This document shows positions 24,851 through 33,192 of a DNA stretch of 64,000 nucleotides, one piece after another (the first letter of the stretch is position 1; each line of letters starts with the position of its first letter). Both the position numbers and the translations under genes were made by a program. The stretch spans positions 930,001 to 994,000 of the forward strand of contig NZ_FPIY01000001.1 of NCBI RefSeq assembly GCF_900119145.1, given 5' to 3'. This DNA comes from Cellulophaga fucicola (lineage in GTDB: Bacteria > Bacteroidota > Bacteroidia > Flavobacteriales > Flavobacteriaceae). Under the pieces are notes generated by a model. It was not told the origin of the DNA. It did not search any database and worked only from the letters and a program-made list of their open reading frames with translations.

Positions 24851-25150
24851 ATGCAAATTATATACGAATACAATGATGTAACTGCTAGTAGTAGACTAGA
24901 GGCCATTGCTAAAGAAAAATTAGAACATTTACATAAAAAATTCAATTTTATTCATCGTGCAGATGTGTTCTTTAAAGTTCAAAACCGTACAGATGATATG
25001 CAGCAAATTTGCGATATACGCCTTAGTATGCCTGGACCAAGAATATTTGCATCTACACACGCAGAAACTTTTGAATCTGCTATAGCTGAAACTGTTAGAG
25101 ATTTAGACAATCAGCTACAAAAAACAAAAGATAAAATGGGAATAAGATAA
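24851..25150 (+). CDS. HPF/RaiA family ribosome-associated protein
   Basis: A 99-residue short-form hibernation-promoting factor: QIIYEYNDVTASSRLEAIAKEKLEHLHKKF, RADVFFKVQNRTDDMQQICDIRLSMPGPRIFAST, then FESAIAETVRDLDNQLQKTKDK. It would bind the 30S subunit in slow growth or stress. It lacks the long-form dimerisation domain. Its surroundings (YihY, AI-2E, DUF2383 protein) fit a stress or stationary-phase gene group. Confidence 0.88.
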   Translation: MQIIYEYNDVTASSRLEAIAKEKLEHLHKKFNFIHRADVFFKVQNRTDDMQQICDIRLSMPGPRIFASTHAETFESAIAETVRDLDNQLQKTKDKMGIR

Positions 25151-25233
25151 ACACATATTAAAATATGTAATATCTAAGACTATAAAAAAAGCATTCAGCA
25201 CAAATGCTAATTATTTACAACACCATAAAATTT

Positions 25234-25545
25234 ATGACAATGAAAACTGAAGAAAATATAAAAAAAGAAAACTCCCAAGCAACCTATAATTCTAATATAA
25301 CGGAAGACGATATTAGTGCTTTAGGTGAAAAAGGATTACGAGCAGACTCAGAAGACGATAGGCTATTATTAGACCGAAAAGAGTCTATAGACTTTCAAGG
25401 AAAAGATTTAGATGTACCTGGCAGAAACCCCAGCAAACTAAATACAAAGAAAAGTATTACAGATGAAGAAAACACCTTATTTGCGCAAGGCGGAGAGCAT
25501 AACGAAAACTTAGAAGCACCAGAAAGAGCAAATACAAGCAAGTAA
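25234..25545 (+). CDS. Hydrophilic, probably disordered protein of unknown function
   Basis: 103 residues from ATG 25234 (another ATG at 25240 is equally possible). No signal or membrane segment. It is dominated by Glu, Asp, Lys, Asn and Ser, with short motifs EDDISALGEKGLRADSEDD, LLLDRKESIDFQGKDLDVPG and LFAQGGEHNENLEAPE. The composition resembles stress-induced hydrophilic proteins. I do not recognise a named family. It is placed between HPF and the aldehyde dehydrogenase. Confidence 0.65.
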   Translation: MTMKTEENIKKENSQATYNSNITEDDISALGEKGLRADSEDDRLLLDRKESIDFQGKDLDVPGRNPSKLNTKKSITDEENTLFAQGGEHNENLEAPERANTSK

Positions 25546-25577
25546 TATCTGTAGAATAAAGGAGAACTTAAAAAAGA

Positions 25578-26975
25578 ATGAAAATGAGCGATATGAATAA
25601 TGAAAATGAATTTAAGACAATTAATCCTGCTACAGAAGAAACTATAGCGCAGTATACATATATAAATAGTGAAGAAGCTACTAAAAAAGTAAAAGAGAGT
25701 CACAACGCTTTTCTAGAATGGAAATTAACCTCTTTAGAAGAACGTGGCAAAATAATAAAATCTATTGGCCAAGCACTAGAAAAAAAGAAGGACGAGTATG
25801 CCCAACTTATGACACAAGAAATGGGAAAATTACTAAGTCAAAGTTACCAAGAAATAGAACTTTGTATTGGTATTTGTAACTATACTGCAACAGAAGGTAT
25901 AAAACATTTACAAGATGAAGAAAGACCGCTTTACGATGGCGGAAAAGGTACAATTCACTACTCGCCAATAGGTGTAATATACGGAATTCAACCTTGGAAT
26001 TTTCCACTATACCAACCTATTCGCTACTCAATAGCCAATTTAATGGCAGGTAACGGAGTGTTATTAAAGCACGCAAAAAATGTAACAGGTTCAGCATTAA
26101 AATTAAAAGAAATTTATGAAGATGCAGGTTTACCAAAAGACTTGTTTCAAGTACTGGTTATTAACCACGATGTGTCTGATGAAATAATTGCAAACGATCT
26201 AGTTAAAGGTATAACCTTAACAGGAAGCTCTGGAGCTGGTAAACACGTTGCAGTAAAATCTGCAGAAGTATTAAAGAAAACAGTTTTAGAATTAGGTAGT
26301 AATGATGCCTATATTGTTTTAGATGACGCAGATATAGATATGGCAGCACAAATTTGTGCAGAAGCTAGAATTTACAACAACGGGCAAACGTGTGTTGCTG
26401 CAAAAAGATTTATAGTTGTAGATAGTGTTTACAACAAGTTTAAAACCAAATTTGTAAGCATTATGGAAAGCATGCAGCTTGGAGATCCTACAAACGAAAA
26501 TACAACTTTAGGACCAATAGCACGAAAAGATTTAAGAGAAGAACTGCATGATAAAGTACAAAAAAGTGTAGAAAAAGGAGCCAAAATATTATGTGGAGGA
26601 GAAATACCTAACACAAAAGGGTATTACTACCCATCTACAGTAATAGAAAATATTACTCCAGATCAGCCAGCATATAGCGAAGAACTTTTTGGACCTGTAG
26701 CCTCATTAATAAAAGCTAAAAATAATGATGATGCTATGCGCATTGCTAATGATAGTAAATTTGGTTTAGGTGGCGGAATCTTTAGCAAAGACGAAGACAA
26801 AGCAATTAACTTAGCTAAAAACTATTTTGATACGGGTATGATACATATTAACTCTTATGGTCTAGCCTATCCTAATATGCCATTTGGAGGTGTAAAAAAC
26901 TCTGGATATGGAAGAGAGCACGGAGGCTTTGGTATTCGCGAATTTGTTAATGTAAAATCTATAACACAGAAATAA
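25578..26975 (+). CDS. NAD(P)-dependent succinate-semialdehyde dehydrogenase-like
   Basis: A 465-residue ALDH superfamily enzyme. I see FKTINPATEETIAQY, GVIYGIQPWNFPLYQPIRY, LTGSSGAGKHVA, the catalytic Glu in LELGSNDAYIVLDDADID, the nucleophilic Cys in NNGQTCVAAKRF, and EELFGPVAS and MPFGGVKNSGYGREHG. This set matches the short succinate-semialdehyde dehydrogenases (GabD/Sad type, oxidising succinate semialdehyde to succinate) although aldehyde specificity can vary. A good terminator follows. Confidence 0.88.
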   Translation: MKMSDMNNENEFKTINPATEETIAQYTYINSEEATKKVKESHNAFLEWKLTSLEERGKIIKSIGQALEKKKDEYAQLMTQEMGKLLSQSYQEIELCIGICNYTATEGIKHLQDEERPLYDGGKGTIHYSPIGVIYGIQPWNFPLYQPIRYSIANLMAGNGVLLKHAKNVTGSALKLKEIYEDAGLPKDLFQVLVINHDVSDEIIANDLVKGITLTGSSGAGKHVAVKSAEVLKKTVLELGSNDAYIVLDDADIDMAAQICAEARIYNNGQTCVAAKRFIVVDSVYNKFKTKFVSIMESMQLGDPTNENTTLGPIARKDLREELHDKVQKSVEKGAKILCGGEIPNTKGYYYPSTVIENITPDQPAYSEELFGPVASLIKAKNNDDAMRIANDSKFGLGGGIFSKDEDKAINLAKNYFDTGMIHINSYGLAYPNMPFGGVKNSGYGREHGGFGIREFVNVKSITQK

Positions 26976-27013
26976 ATTATGATGTAACAATCGTAACCAA
27001 AACACTAATTATT

Positions 27014-27053
27014 ATACGCTGCATCATTTTTATATGGCGCAGCGTATTTTTTT
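27014..27053 (+). terminator. Intrinsic terminator after the aldehyde dehydrogenase
   Basis: Stem ATACGCTGC/GCAGCGTAT with a 16-nt loop, then a T-run (27047-27053). Confidence 0.8.
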
Positions 27054-27120
27054 GCCTCAACTTTTATTATATGAGTTAATCAAGTAATTATATCCGTTAA
27101 GGCTTGGTCTTAATAAGTGG

Positions 27121-27128
27121 TAAATTTG
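27121..27128 (+). promoter_or_regulatory. Likely -7 box of the DUF2383 gene
   Basis: TAAATTTG fits the TAnnTTTG consensus. The nearest TTG (27104-27106) is only 14 bp upstream, so the -33 element is weak or the promoter is of another class. It lies 64 bp before the start codon. Confidence 0.4.
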
Positions 27129-27192
27129 AGTATGATATTAAATAAGCTGTATCTCTAAAAAAAAGCTTAGTAATTAACAATAATCATAAACC

Positions 27193-27642
27193 ATGAGCAA
27201 ATACACAGAAAGCATAGGAGAAAAATTAAACAACTTATTAGAGAAAACATACGATGCTGAAAAAGGCTACAAGAAAGCAGCTGAAAATACAGATCACAAC
27301 ACATTAAAACCTTATTTTAGTAAACGTAGTGAAGAACGTAATAATTTTGGTCGTGAGTTAAAAGCTGAAATTCTTCAATTTGGTGAAGAACCAGAAAAAG
27401 GCGGTAGCATTATGGGTAGCGCACACAGAGCTTGGATGGATACCAAAGCTTTCTTCTCTGGAGAAGATGCGGAATCTATGTTAGAAGAATCTATTAGAGG
27501 TGAAAAAGCTGCTGTAAACGAGTATGAAGAAGTTTTAAAAGACAAATTACTGCCGCCAAGCACAGCTTCGCTTTTAAATGAACAAATGAATAGCATTAAA
27601 TCTGATTTAAAAACGATACAATTTTTAGAAGATATAAGTTAA
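27193..27642 (+). CDS. PA2169-type four-helix-bundle protein (DUF2383)
   Basis: A 149-residue all-helical protein of the ferritin-like DUF2383 type: LNNLLEKTYDAEKGYKKAAENTDH, KPYFSKRSEERNNFGRELKAEI, GSAHRAWMDTKAFFSGEDAESMLEESIRGEKAA and a final NSIKSDLKTIQFLED. The conserved Glu and His would place metal-like ligands in the bundle, but activity is unproven. Homologues are typically stress- or stationary-phase-induced in flavobacteria. It is flanked by terminators and so monocistronic. Confidence 0.88.
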   Translation: MSKYTESIGEKLNNLLEKTYDAEKGYKKAAENTDHNTLKPYFSKRSEERNNFGRELKAEILQFGEEPEKGGSIMGSAHRAWMDTKAFFSGEDAESMLEESIRGEKAAVNEYEEVLKDKLLPPSTASLLNEQMNSIKSDLKTIQFLEDIS

Positions 27643-27661
27643 TAATGACTTTATATAAAGT

Positions 27662-27691
27662 AAAAGGATGCTGTATATAGCATCCTTTTTT
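27662..27691 (+). terminator. Intrinsic terminator of the DUF2383 gene
   Basis: AAAGGATGCT/AGCATCCTTT with a 6-nt loop and T-tail, 20 bp after the stop. Confidence 0.9.
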
Positions 27692-27740
27692 GTTCGTATT
27701 ATTTTTTATAAAAAATAGTTTCATCAAATTAAAAAAACAA

Positions 27741-28343
27741 ATGAAGCCCTTAATTTTTATCTTATTATTTATGAGTGTACAAAACACAATAGCGCAACAT
27801 ATTATACCAGAAATTATAGAGAAAGAAGCCCGTATTGCACTATCATACTATCCACAATTAAAAGATACCCAAATAGAATTTAGATTTAAAAAAAATATTA
27901 AAAAGTCTACAATGCAGGCACAACCTGTTTTTTGGAGTCTTATAAAATCTAGTAAAAAAAGAAAATATCTGGTCTTATTAAGTAGAAAGTTTAAAATATC
28001 CGGAAAAGAATTTAAAACTACAGATGTAGATAGCGACATACTAATTGGTTGGCTAGGTCACGAGCTTGGGCATATAACCGATTACCAAAATAGAAGTAGC
28101 TTAAACTTACTATGGTTTGGAATTAAATACTCTCTTTCAGACAATTATATTAAAGAAGCAGAACGCGCTGCAGACTCTTATGCCGTAACCTCTGGTATGG
28201 ATAAGTACATTTTAAAAACAAAACGATTTATTTTAAACAATGCAGATATAGACGAATCTTACAAAGCGCGCATTAAAAAATATTATTTATCTCCCGATGA
28301 AATTATGGTTTTGGTAGAGGAACGAGAAGCCAAAGAGCAGTAA
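27741..28343 (+). CDS. Exported zinc metalloprotease-like protein (HExxH)
   Basis: 200 residues from ATG 27741, with a signal peptide (MKPLIFILLFMSVQNTIAQ); an in-frame TTG upstream would spoil the signal. The zincin motif HELGH occurs in GWLGHELGHITDYQNR, and the third ligand is probably Glu in EAERAADSYAVTSG, 40 residues later. This layout resembles M48-like or other small gluzincins. The active site appears intact, so a periplasmic protease is likely. It converges with the GH3-like gene, 6 bp between stops. Confidence 0.78.
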   Translation: MKPLIFILLFMSVQNTIAQHIIPEIIEKEARIALSYYPQLKDTQIEFRFKKNIKKSTMQAQPVFWSLIKSSKKRKYLVLLSRKFKISGKEFKTTDVDSDILIGWLGHELGHITDYQNRSSLNLLWFGIKYSLSDNYIKEAERAADSYAVTSGMDKYILKTKRFILNNADIDESYKARIKKYYLSPDEIMVLVEEREAKEQ

Positions 28344-28349
28344 CTATTT

Positions 28350-29873
28350 TTAGATTTTTGATGCTACAAAAGTTTCCCACTCGGCAAATCTATCTTGTCC
28401 CATAACACGTTCCATTTTTACTTGTCCGCCTTTCTTTTTATTGGCCCCACTCCAATCGTGAAAAATAGAAGGCGACACCGTATTTACCTTTACCCCTTCT
28501 AAAGCTTTAGAACGCGCTACTTTATAATTTTTATTGGCATCCTTCAGAAAATTATCTAAAGATTTAGATAATTTTTCAGTATCTATTTTAGAATCTGTTC
28601 CTAAGTACCAACAATGGTAAAAATCGTCCTTAATACGATTAGCACATAGTGTATACTCAGGGATTTCAATATCATATTCTTTTTCTAAATGCTGCACAGC
28701 ATCGTTTAGTTTATTAACAGATAACTGAGAACCTACAGTGTTTAAAAAGAACTTAGTTCTACCTGTAATTTTAATTTCTGCTCTTTCAATATCTGTAAAC
28801 TCAATGGTATCACCAATAAGGTAACGCCACGCTCCTGCCACAGTACTAATAACCAATACATAATCTTGGTTTAATTCTACTTCAGAAATTGTTAAAGAAG
28901 GTGCATTTTGTACCAAAGATCCATCTGGTTTAATGTAGTCTGGATTAAAAGGTACAAACTCAAAGTAAATTCCGTTATCGGTCACCAATTTCATAGCATC
29001 TGTCTCTGGACGGTCTTGAAAAGCAATAAAACCTTCAGAAGCCAAATAGGTATCTATAACCGTAATTGGTTTACCTAAAAGAGCATTAAAACTCTTTTTA
29101 TAAGGCCCAAAAGCTACTCCTCCAGAGGTATAAACCTGTAAGTTTGGCCAAATTTCGTGTATATTATTTAAACTGTTATAATCTATAACTTTTTGCAACA
29201 TTAACTCCATCCAAGAAGGAATACCACTTAGTGCACCTATATCCCAATCGGCTGCTTTTTCTGCAATACGTTGTATACGCATATCCCAATCGTCTATTTT
29301 TGCAATTTCTTTTCCTGGTTTGTAATAGTTTTCAAACCAAAACGGAATATTACTTGCACTAATACCACTTATTTCACCCTCCAAAGCATTATTATACTCT
29401 TCTAAATCTGTAGAACTACCGAGCATCATAATTTCTTTTTCAAAAAAATCTGCAGGTAAATCAAAATTTCTAAGAGCCAAAACTTGCTGTATTCCTGCTC
29501 TACGTATTGCGCTTACCATAGCATCTGTAACCGGAATACGCTTATTGGTTTTCCCTGTAGTACCAGAGCTTAAAGCAAAATAATCTGGGCTACCTGGCCA
29601 AGTAACATCTTTTTTTCCTTCTTGCACATCTTCCCACCAATTGGTAGTAATTTGATTGTAATCAGAAAAAGGAACTTTCTCTCGATATACTTTCTCTGGA
29701 TTGTTTGACTCTAAAACATCATTAAATTGATATTTTTCTCCAAATTTGGTCTCTTTTGCCGTTTCTAGAAGGTTTTTTAACACAGAACGCTGCTCTTCTG
29801 CAGCATTATATTCTGATGAAATAATATCTGTAGCGTGTATAATTCCTTTTATTATGTTTCCTATTATAGCCAT
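28350..29873 (-). CDS. GH3 auxin-responsive promoter family (acyl-adenylating) protein
   Basis: A 507-residue GH3-fold adenylating enzyme. The ATP-binding motif SSGTTGKTNKRIPVTDAM is clear, followed by YTSGGVAFGPYKKSF, YLASEGFIAFQDRPE, GAWRYLIGDTIEF and KITGRTKFFLNTVGSQLS. Plant GH3 enzymes join amino acids to acyl hormones; bacterial homologues, common in Bacteroidota, have no settled substrate. The 5' leader on the minus strand contains an (AC)11 repeat that ends 11 nt before the ATG. Confidence 0.9.
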   Translation of the reverse strand: MAIIGNIIKGIIHATDIISSEYNAAEEQRSVLKNLLETAKETKFGEKYQFNDVLESNNPEKVYREKVPFSDYNQITTNWWEDVQEGKKDVTWPGSPDYFALSSGTTGKTNKRIPVTDAMVSAIRRAGIQQVLALRNFDLPADFFEKEIMMLGSSTDLEEYNNALEGEISGISASNIPFWFENYYKPGKEIAKIDDWDMRIQRIAEKAADWDIGALSGIPSWMELMLQKVIDYNSLNNIHEIWPNLQVYTSGGVAFGPYKKSFNALLGKPITVIDTYLASEGFIAFQDRPETDAMKLVTDNGIYFEFVPFNPDYIKPDGSLVQNAPSLTISEVELNQDYVLVISTVAGAWRYLIGDTIEFTDIERAEIKITGRTKFFLNTVGSQLSVNKLNDAVQHLEKEYDIEIPEYTLCANRIKDDFYHCWYLGTDSKIDTEKLSKSLDNFLKDANKNYKVARSKALEGVKVNTVSPSIFHDWSGANKKKGGQVKMERVMGQDRFAEWETFVASKI

Positions 29874-29884
29874 TTTATGTGTTT

Positions 29885-29906
29885 GTGTGTGTGTGTGTGT
29901 GTGTGT
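29885..29906 (+). repeat. (GT)11 dinucleotide repeat in the GH3 leader
   Basis: Eleven uninterrupted GT units (AC on the coding strand), preceded by an imperfect GTGTTT. On the minus strand the tract ends 11 nt upstream of the GH3 start codon, in the position of a ribosome-binding or promoter-spacer region. Tracts of this length are prone to slippage, so expression could vary by phase. Confidence 0.95.
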
Positions 29907-30185
29907 TGCTGTTCTACTTTCTTTTATTCACAATTTTACCTTTAACCATATTATTTAAAAAAGATACGTCTAAAAAAACTGTGAACTTAGAATATCAAAA
30001 TTCTATAAAATTTACAAAACTCTTTAACGCTATCAAAAGAATTGTTAATTCTAAACAAAAAGCATCAATAAAAAGTGAAAATTAATTTTTCTTCTATTTT
30101 TAAAAATCGAATACTTTCTTAATCCACATTTAATCAAGTAACTACAAAAAATTTACTATAAATAAAATGAGCACTCTGTTTTTTA
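29907..30185. other. Intergenic region between divergent GH3 and XRE genes
   Basis: No gene. AT-rich, with no frame of useful size and no hairpin. It must contain the GH3 promoter on the minus strand; no good TAnnTTTG box was found. Confidence 0.5.
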
Positions 30186-30222
30186 GCTACAATTAATTGC
30201 AATTATTGTTTACATTTGTAGC
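30186..30222 (+). promoter_or_regulatory. Promoter and operator of the LexA-like repressor operon
   Basis: TACATTTG (30211-30218) is a good -7 box ending only 7 bp before the ATG at 30226, so the mRNA is predicted to be leaderless or nearly so. The same stretch holds two inverted repeats: GCTACAA (30186-30192) with TTGTAGC (30216-30222), and the perfect 12-bp palindrome TAATTGCAATTA (30194-30205). These fit binding by a dimeric HTH protein and autoregulation. Confidence 0.6.
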
Positions 30223-30225
30223 ATT

Positions 30226-30999
30226 ATGATTTTTATAGCAACTAACATTCGTCATTTAAGAAGCTTAAAAGGCGCTACACAAGAAGCTTTGGCAAAAGAT
30301 TTACAAATTACCAGAGCACGTATTAGTTCTTATGAAGAAGGCCGTTCTGCCCCAACCATAGAAACACTTATACAATTGGCAGACTACTTTAGACTGCCTA
30401 TAGATATTCTTGTACGCAACGATTTAAGTAAAGCTGCAGATGCATCTTTTATAGAAATAGGAAACCAACGTGTTCTTTTTCCTATAACTGTAGATTCTGA
30501 TAATGAAAATCTTATAGAAGTTGTACCAGTTGCTGCTTCTGCGGGTTATTTAGCGGGTTATGACGATCCTGAATATATAGAACAACTAGCTAAAATTAAA
30601 TTACCTTTTTTACCAACAGGTAAACACAGAGCTTTTCCTATAAAAGGAGATTCTATGTTACCAATGAAAAGTGGCGCTTTTGTTATTGGTAAATTTATTG
30701 AAGATAGAAGAGATATTACGAGTGGTAAAACCTATGTTTTAGTTACACTAAACGATGGTATGGTCTACAAAAGAGTATATAGCCAAATTGAAGAAAAAAA
30801 TAATCTAAAACTAGTCTCTGATAATACTGATTACCAACCATACGAGGTTTCTATAGATGAAGTTTTAGAAATATGGGAATTCACCTGTAGTATTAATACG
30901 CAAGAATACACAGAAGAAGAATTAAAAATAAGCAGCATTATTACAATGTTTAATACGCTTGGCGTAGAATTAAAAGCACTAGAAAAGTCTTTATCATGA
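30226..30999 (+). CDS. XRE-type repressor with LexA-like S24 peptidase domain
   Basis: A 257-residue protein. Residues 5-62 are an XRE HTH (NIRHLRSLKGATQEALAKDLQITRARISSYEEGR). Residues about 95-215 are a LexA/CI-like S24 domain. The catalytic Ser is Ser143 in KGDSMLPM and the Lys is Lys182 in MVYKRV. A possible cleavage site is Ala106-Gly107 (AASAGYLAG), at spacings close to LexA (37 and 39 residues, against 35 and 37). All elements for self-cleavage are present. The stop overlaps the start of the nuclease gene by 4 bp. Likely a DNA-damage-responsive repressor; a LexA role is inference. Confidence 0.88.
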   Translation: MIFIATNIRHLRSLKGATQEALAKDLQITRARISSYEEGRSAPTIETLIQLADYFRLPIDILVRNDLSKAADASFIEIGNQRVLFPITVDSDNENLIEVVPVAASAGYLAGYDDPEYIEQLAKIKLPFLPTGKHRAFPIKGDSMLPMKSGAFVIGKFIEDRRDITSGKTYVLVTLNDGMVYKRVYSQIEEKNNLKLVSDNTDYQPYEVSIDEVLEIWEFTCSINTQEYTEEELKISSIITMFNTLGVELKALEKSLS

Positions 31000-32345
31000 T
31001 GTACACTATTATTGATGTAGAAACTACAGGACAAACCAATAGAATTACAGAAATTTCTATTTTTAAGTTTAATGGAGAAAAGGTTGTAGACGAATTTACT
31101 TCTTTAGTTAATCCAGAGTCTGTAATACCATATTATATTACTACTCTTACAGGCATTGATAATGCTATGGTAGCCAATGCACCAACTTGGGCAGAGATTG
31201 CAGATCAGGTTTTAGAAATTACTGAAGACACTATATTTGTGGCGCATAATGTAAATTTTGATTACAATGTTATACGTAACGAGTTTAAAGCTATAGACAA
31301 AGATTTTAGACGAAAAAAACTATGTACTATTCGGTTATCTCGTAAGCTGTTACCAGATCACAAATCTTATAGCTTAGGCAAACTTTGTTCTAAACTAAAC
31401 ATTACAATAGAAGGCAGACACAGAGCAAGAGGAGATGCAGAAGCTACTGTTACTCTTTTTAAAATTTTACAAGCACAAGAAAATGCTGAGACTGTTTTTG
31501 ATAGCTTTCTAAAAAAAACATCTAAAGAAGGTGCACTACCCTCTCACCTACCAACTGAAGTTTTTAATAAAATTCCTAATACACCTGGTGTATACTATTT
31601 TAAAGATAAAAAAGGAAAAATTATATACATTGGCAAAGCTGTAGATTTAAAAAAACGAGTACTTTCTCATTTTTATAGCAAAACGCAGAAGTCTCTAGAT
31701 ATGTGTAGAGAAACTGCAGATATAGATTTTGAACTTTCTGGTAGCGAACTTGTAGCATTACTTATGGAAGATGCTGCTATAAAAGAACATTATCCTGAGT
31801 ACAACCAACTTGCAAAAAGAAACCTTAAAAACTATGCTGTTTTTAGTTATGTAGACCGCAAAGGCATTTTGCATTTAGCGTATAACACTTTAAAAACTAC
31901 ACCAAATGCTCTAAAAGTATTTGCTAATGTTCGCCAATGTATTGCATATATAGAGGAATTATGCTTTTTATTTAATTTATGTCCTAAATACTGTCATTTA
32001 CAAGACGGAACTAATGCTTGTAATCACCATAAAATTAGTGCGTGCAATGGCATTTGTAGAGACCAAGAAACTGTAGAAGATTATAACTTACGTGTTACAC
32101 AAGCTATACAACATATTAAAGATGTGGCAGAGTTAACTGTTTTAAAAGAAGCAGGTCGTTCACCAGAGGAAGATGCTTTTATACTCTTAAAAAACGGAAC
32201 TTACCAAGGTTATGGTTTTAAAGCAAAAACAGAGGTTATAGAGCGTAACGAAGATTTAGAAAACTTTCTTATTCCTCAGAAAGATAATTTAGATATTCAG
32301 AAGATATTGCGTAGCGTAAAAAAGAAAAAAACAGTAACAGCTTAA
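30996..32345 (+). CDS. DEDDh exonuclease fused to GIY-YIG (UvrC/Cho-like) nuclease
   Basis: A 449-residue two-nuclease protein. Residues 1-165 are a DnaQ-like 3'-5' exonuclease with Asp7 and Glu9 in IIDVETTG, FVAHNVNFDYNVIRNEF and HRARGDAEAT. From about residue 192 comes a GIY-YIG domain (NTPGVYYFKDKKGKIIYIGKAVDLKKRV) as in UvrC, followed by a Cys/His-rich segment (CPKYCHLQDGTNACNHHKISACNGIC). The layout is that of the exonuclease-Cho fusions known in actinobacteria and Bacteroidota. Overlap of 4 bp with the LexA-like repressor implies damage-induced nuclease activity. Confidence 0.85.
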   Translation: MMYTIIDVETTGQTNRITEISIFKFNGEKVVDEFTSLVNPESVIPYYITTLTGIDNAMVANAPTWAEIADQVLEITEDTIFVAHNVNFDYNVIRNEFKAIDKDFRRKKLCTIRLSRKLLPDHKSYSLGKLCSKLNITIEGRHRARGDAEATVTLFKILQAQENAETVFDSFLKKTSKEGALPSHLPTEVFNKIPNTPGVYYFKDKKGKIIYIGKAVDLKKRVLSHFYSKTQKSLDMCRETADIDFELSGSELVALLMEDAAIKEHYPEYNQLAKRNLKNYAVFSYVDRKGILHLAYNTLKTTPNALKVFANVRQCIAYIEELCFLFNLCPKYCHLQDGTNACNHHKISACNGICRDQETVEDYNLRVTQAIQHIKDVAELTVLKEAGRSPEEDAFILLKNGTYQGYGFKAKTEVIERNEDLENFLIPQKDNLDIQKILRSVKKKKTVTA

Positions 32346-32731
32346 TTACTACCATCCACGTAGACCCAATGACCGTTTTCTTTACAGAAGTTAGACTTTT
32401 CGTGCAATATAATAACCTGCTTATCTTCCATAAAAAAGGCTTTAAACTCAACAACACCTTTAGTGTCTGTTTTTAAACCATCTATGGTATCTACAATTGC
32501 TAATTTAACCCAGTGTACAGAATTAGTCCAATCCTCTATTTCCTTTTTTTCTCTTTTAGATGGCCTAGTTTTACTATAGTGACTTTTTTGCAGATAATCT
32601 ATGTTTGCCAATACAAAAGCACTGTATCTAGATCGCATTAATTCTTCTGCTGTCTCTACTGTTCTAATATCTGTATGTGCTTTTTCACAACAATTTTTAT
32701 AAAGTTGGGTAGGATTACAAGGACATTGCAT
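32342..32731 (-). CDS. YchJ family metal-binding (SEC-C) protein
   Basis: A 129-residue YchJ-type protein starting MQCPCNPTQLYKNCCEKAH, a SEC-C zinc site. LMRSRYSAFVLANIDYLQKSHYSKTRP and VEFKAFFMEDKQVIILHEKSNFCKENGHWVYVDG follow. The N-terminal Cys cluster and NTF2-like second half fit the family. Function is uncharacterised. The stop overlaps the convergent nuclease gene's stop by 4 bp. Confidence 0.88.
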   Translation of the reverse strand: MQCPCNPTQLYKNCCEKAHTDIRTVETAEELMRSRYSAFVLANIDYLQKSHYSKTRPSKREKKEIEDWTNSVHWVKLAIVDTIDGLKTDTKGVVEFKAFFMEDKQVIILHEKSNFCKENGHWVYVDGSN

Positions 32732-33192
32732 ACGCTAATTGATTATTGCTAATTAACTGATTTAAAGATCATAAAATTAATAAATACTTTGTTAAAAATT
32801 ATAGTATTTGTAACTATTATTTATTTTAATACTATTAGCATAGTTTCATTAAAAAAATCAACAAATAGTTCATGTAACACTATAAAAAATTACATTTACT
32901 CAAGTTAAAACTTACAAATTAAAGAGTGTAAAAATTTAATTGCAAAATTCTAAATAGTCAATCTATATAAAAAACAAATTGTGTTACGTTTTAAAATAAA
33001 TTGTATAATTATAAAAATGAAAGGTTTATAATTTATATATTGATTAAAAATAGATTGATTTATGCAGTTTATCGATAAAATGTCTATTTTTTGATAATTA
33101 TAATGAACGGCCGTTAATATTATACAATAATTTGGCTATTTTTAAGTCATGTAGTAAATACTTACTTGCTATAAAGTCATACTTACAATATA
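32732..33192. other. 461-bp gap with two perfect palindromes
   Basis: No coding frame of meaningful size. About 80 percent AT, with several TTTG-type boxes. Two perfect palindromes stand out upstream of the kinase: TTTATCGATAAA (33068-33079) and AACGGCCGTT (33106-33115), the latter unusually GC-rich here. These could be regulator sites; nothing identifies the regulator. Confidence 0.5.

Noticed and set aside
29746-29958. Frame encoding Cys-Val repeats
   Set aside because: It is simply the (GT)11 tract read as protein, overlapping the GH3 start on the other strand.
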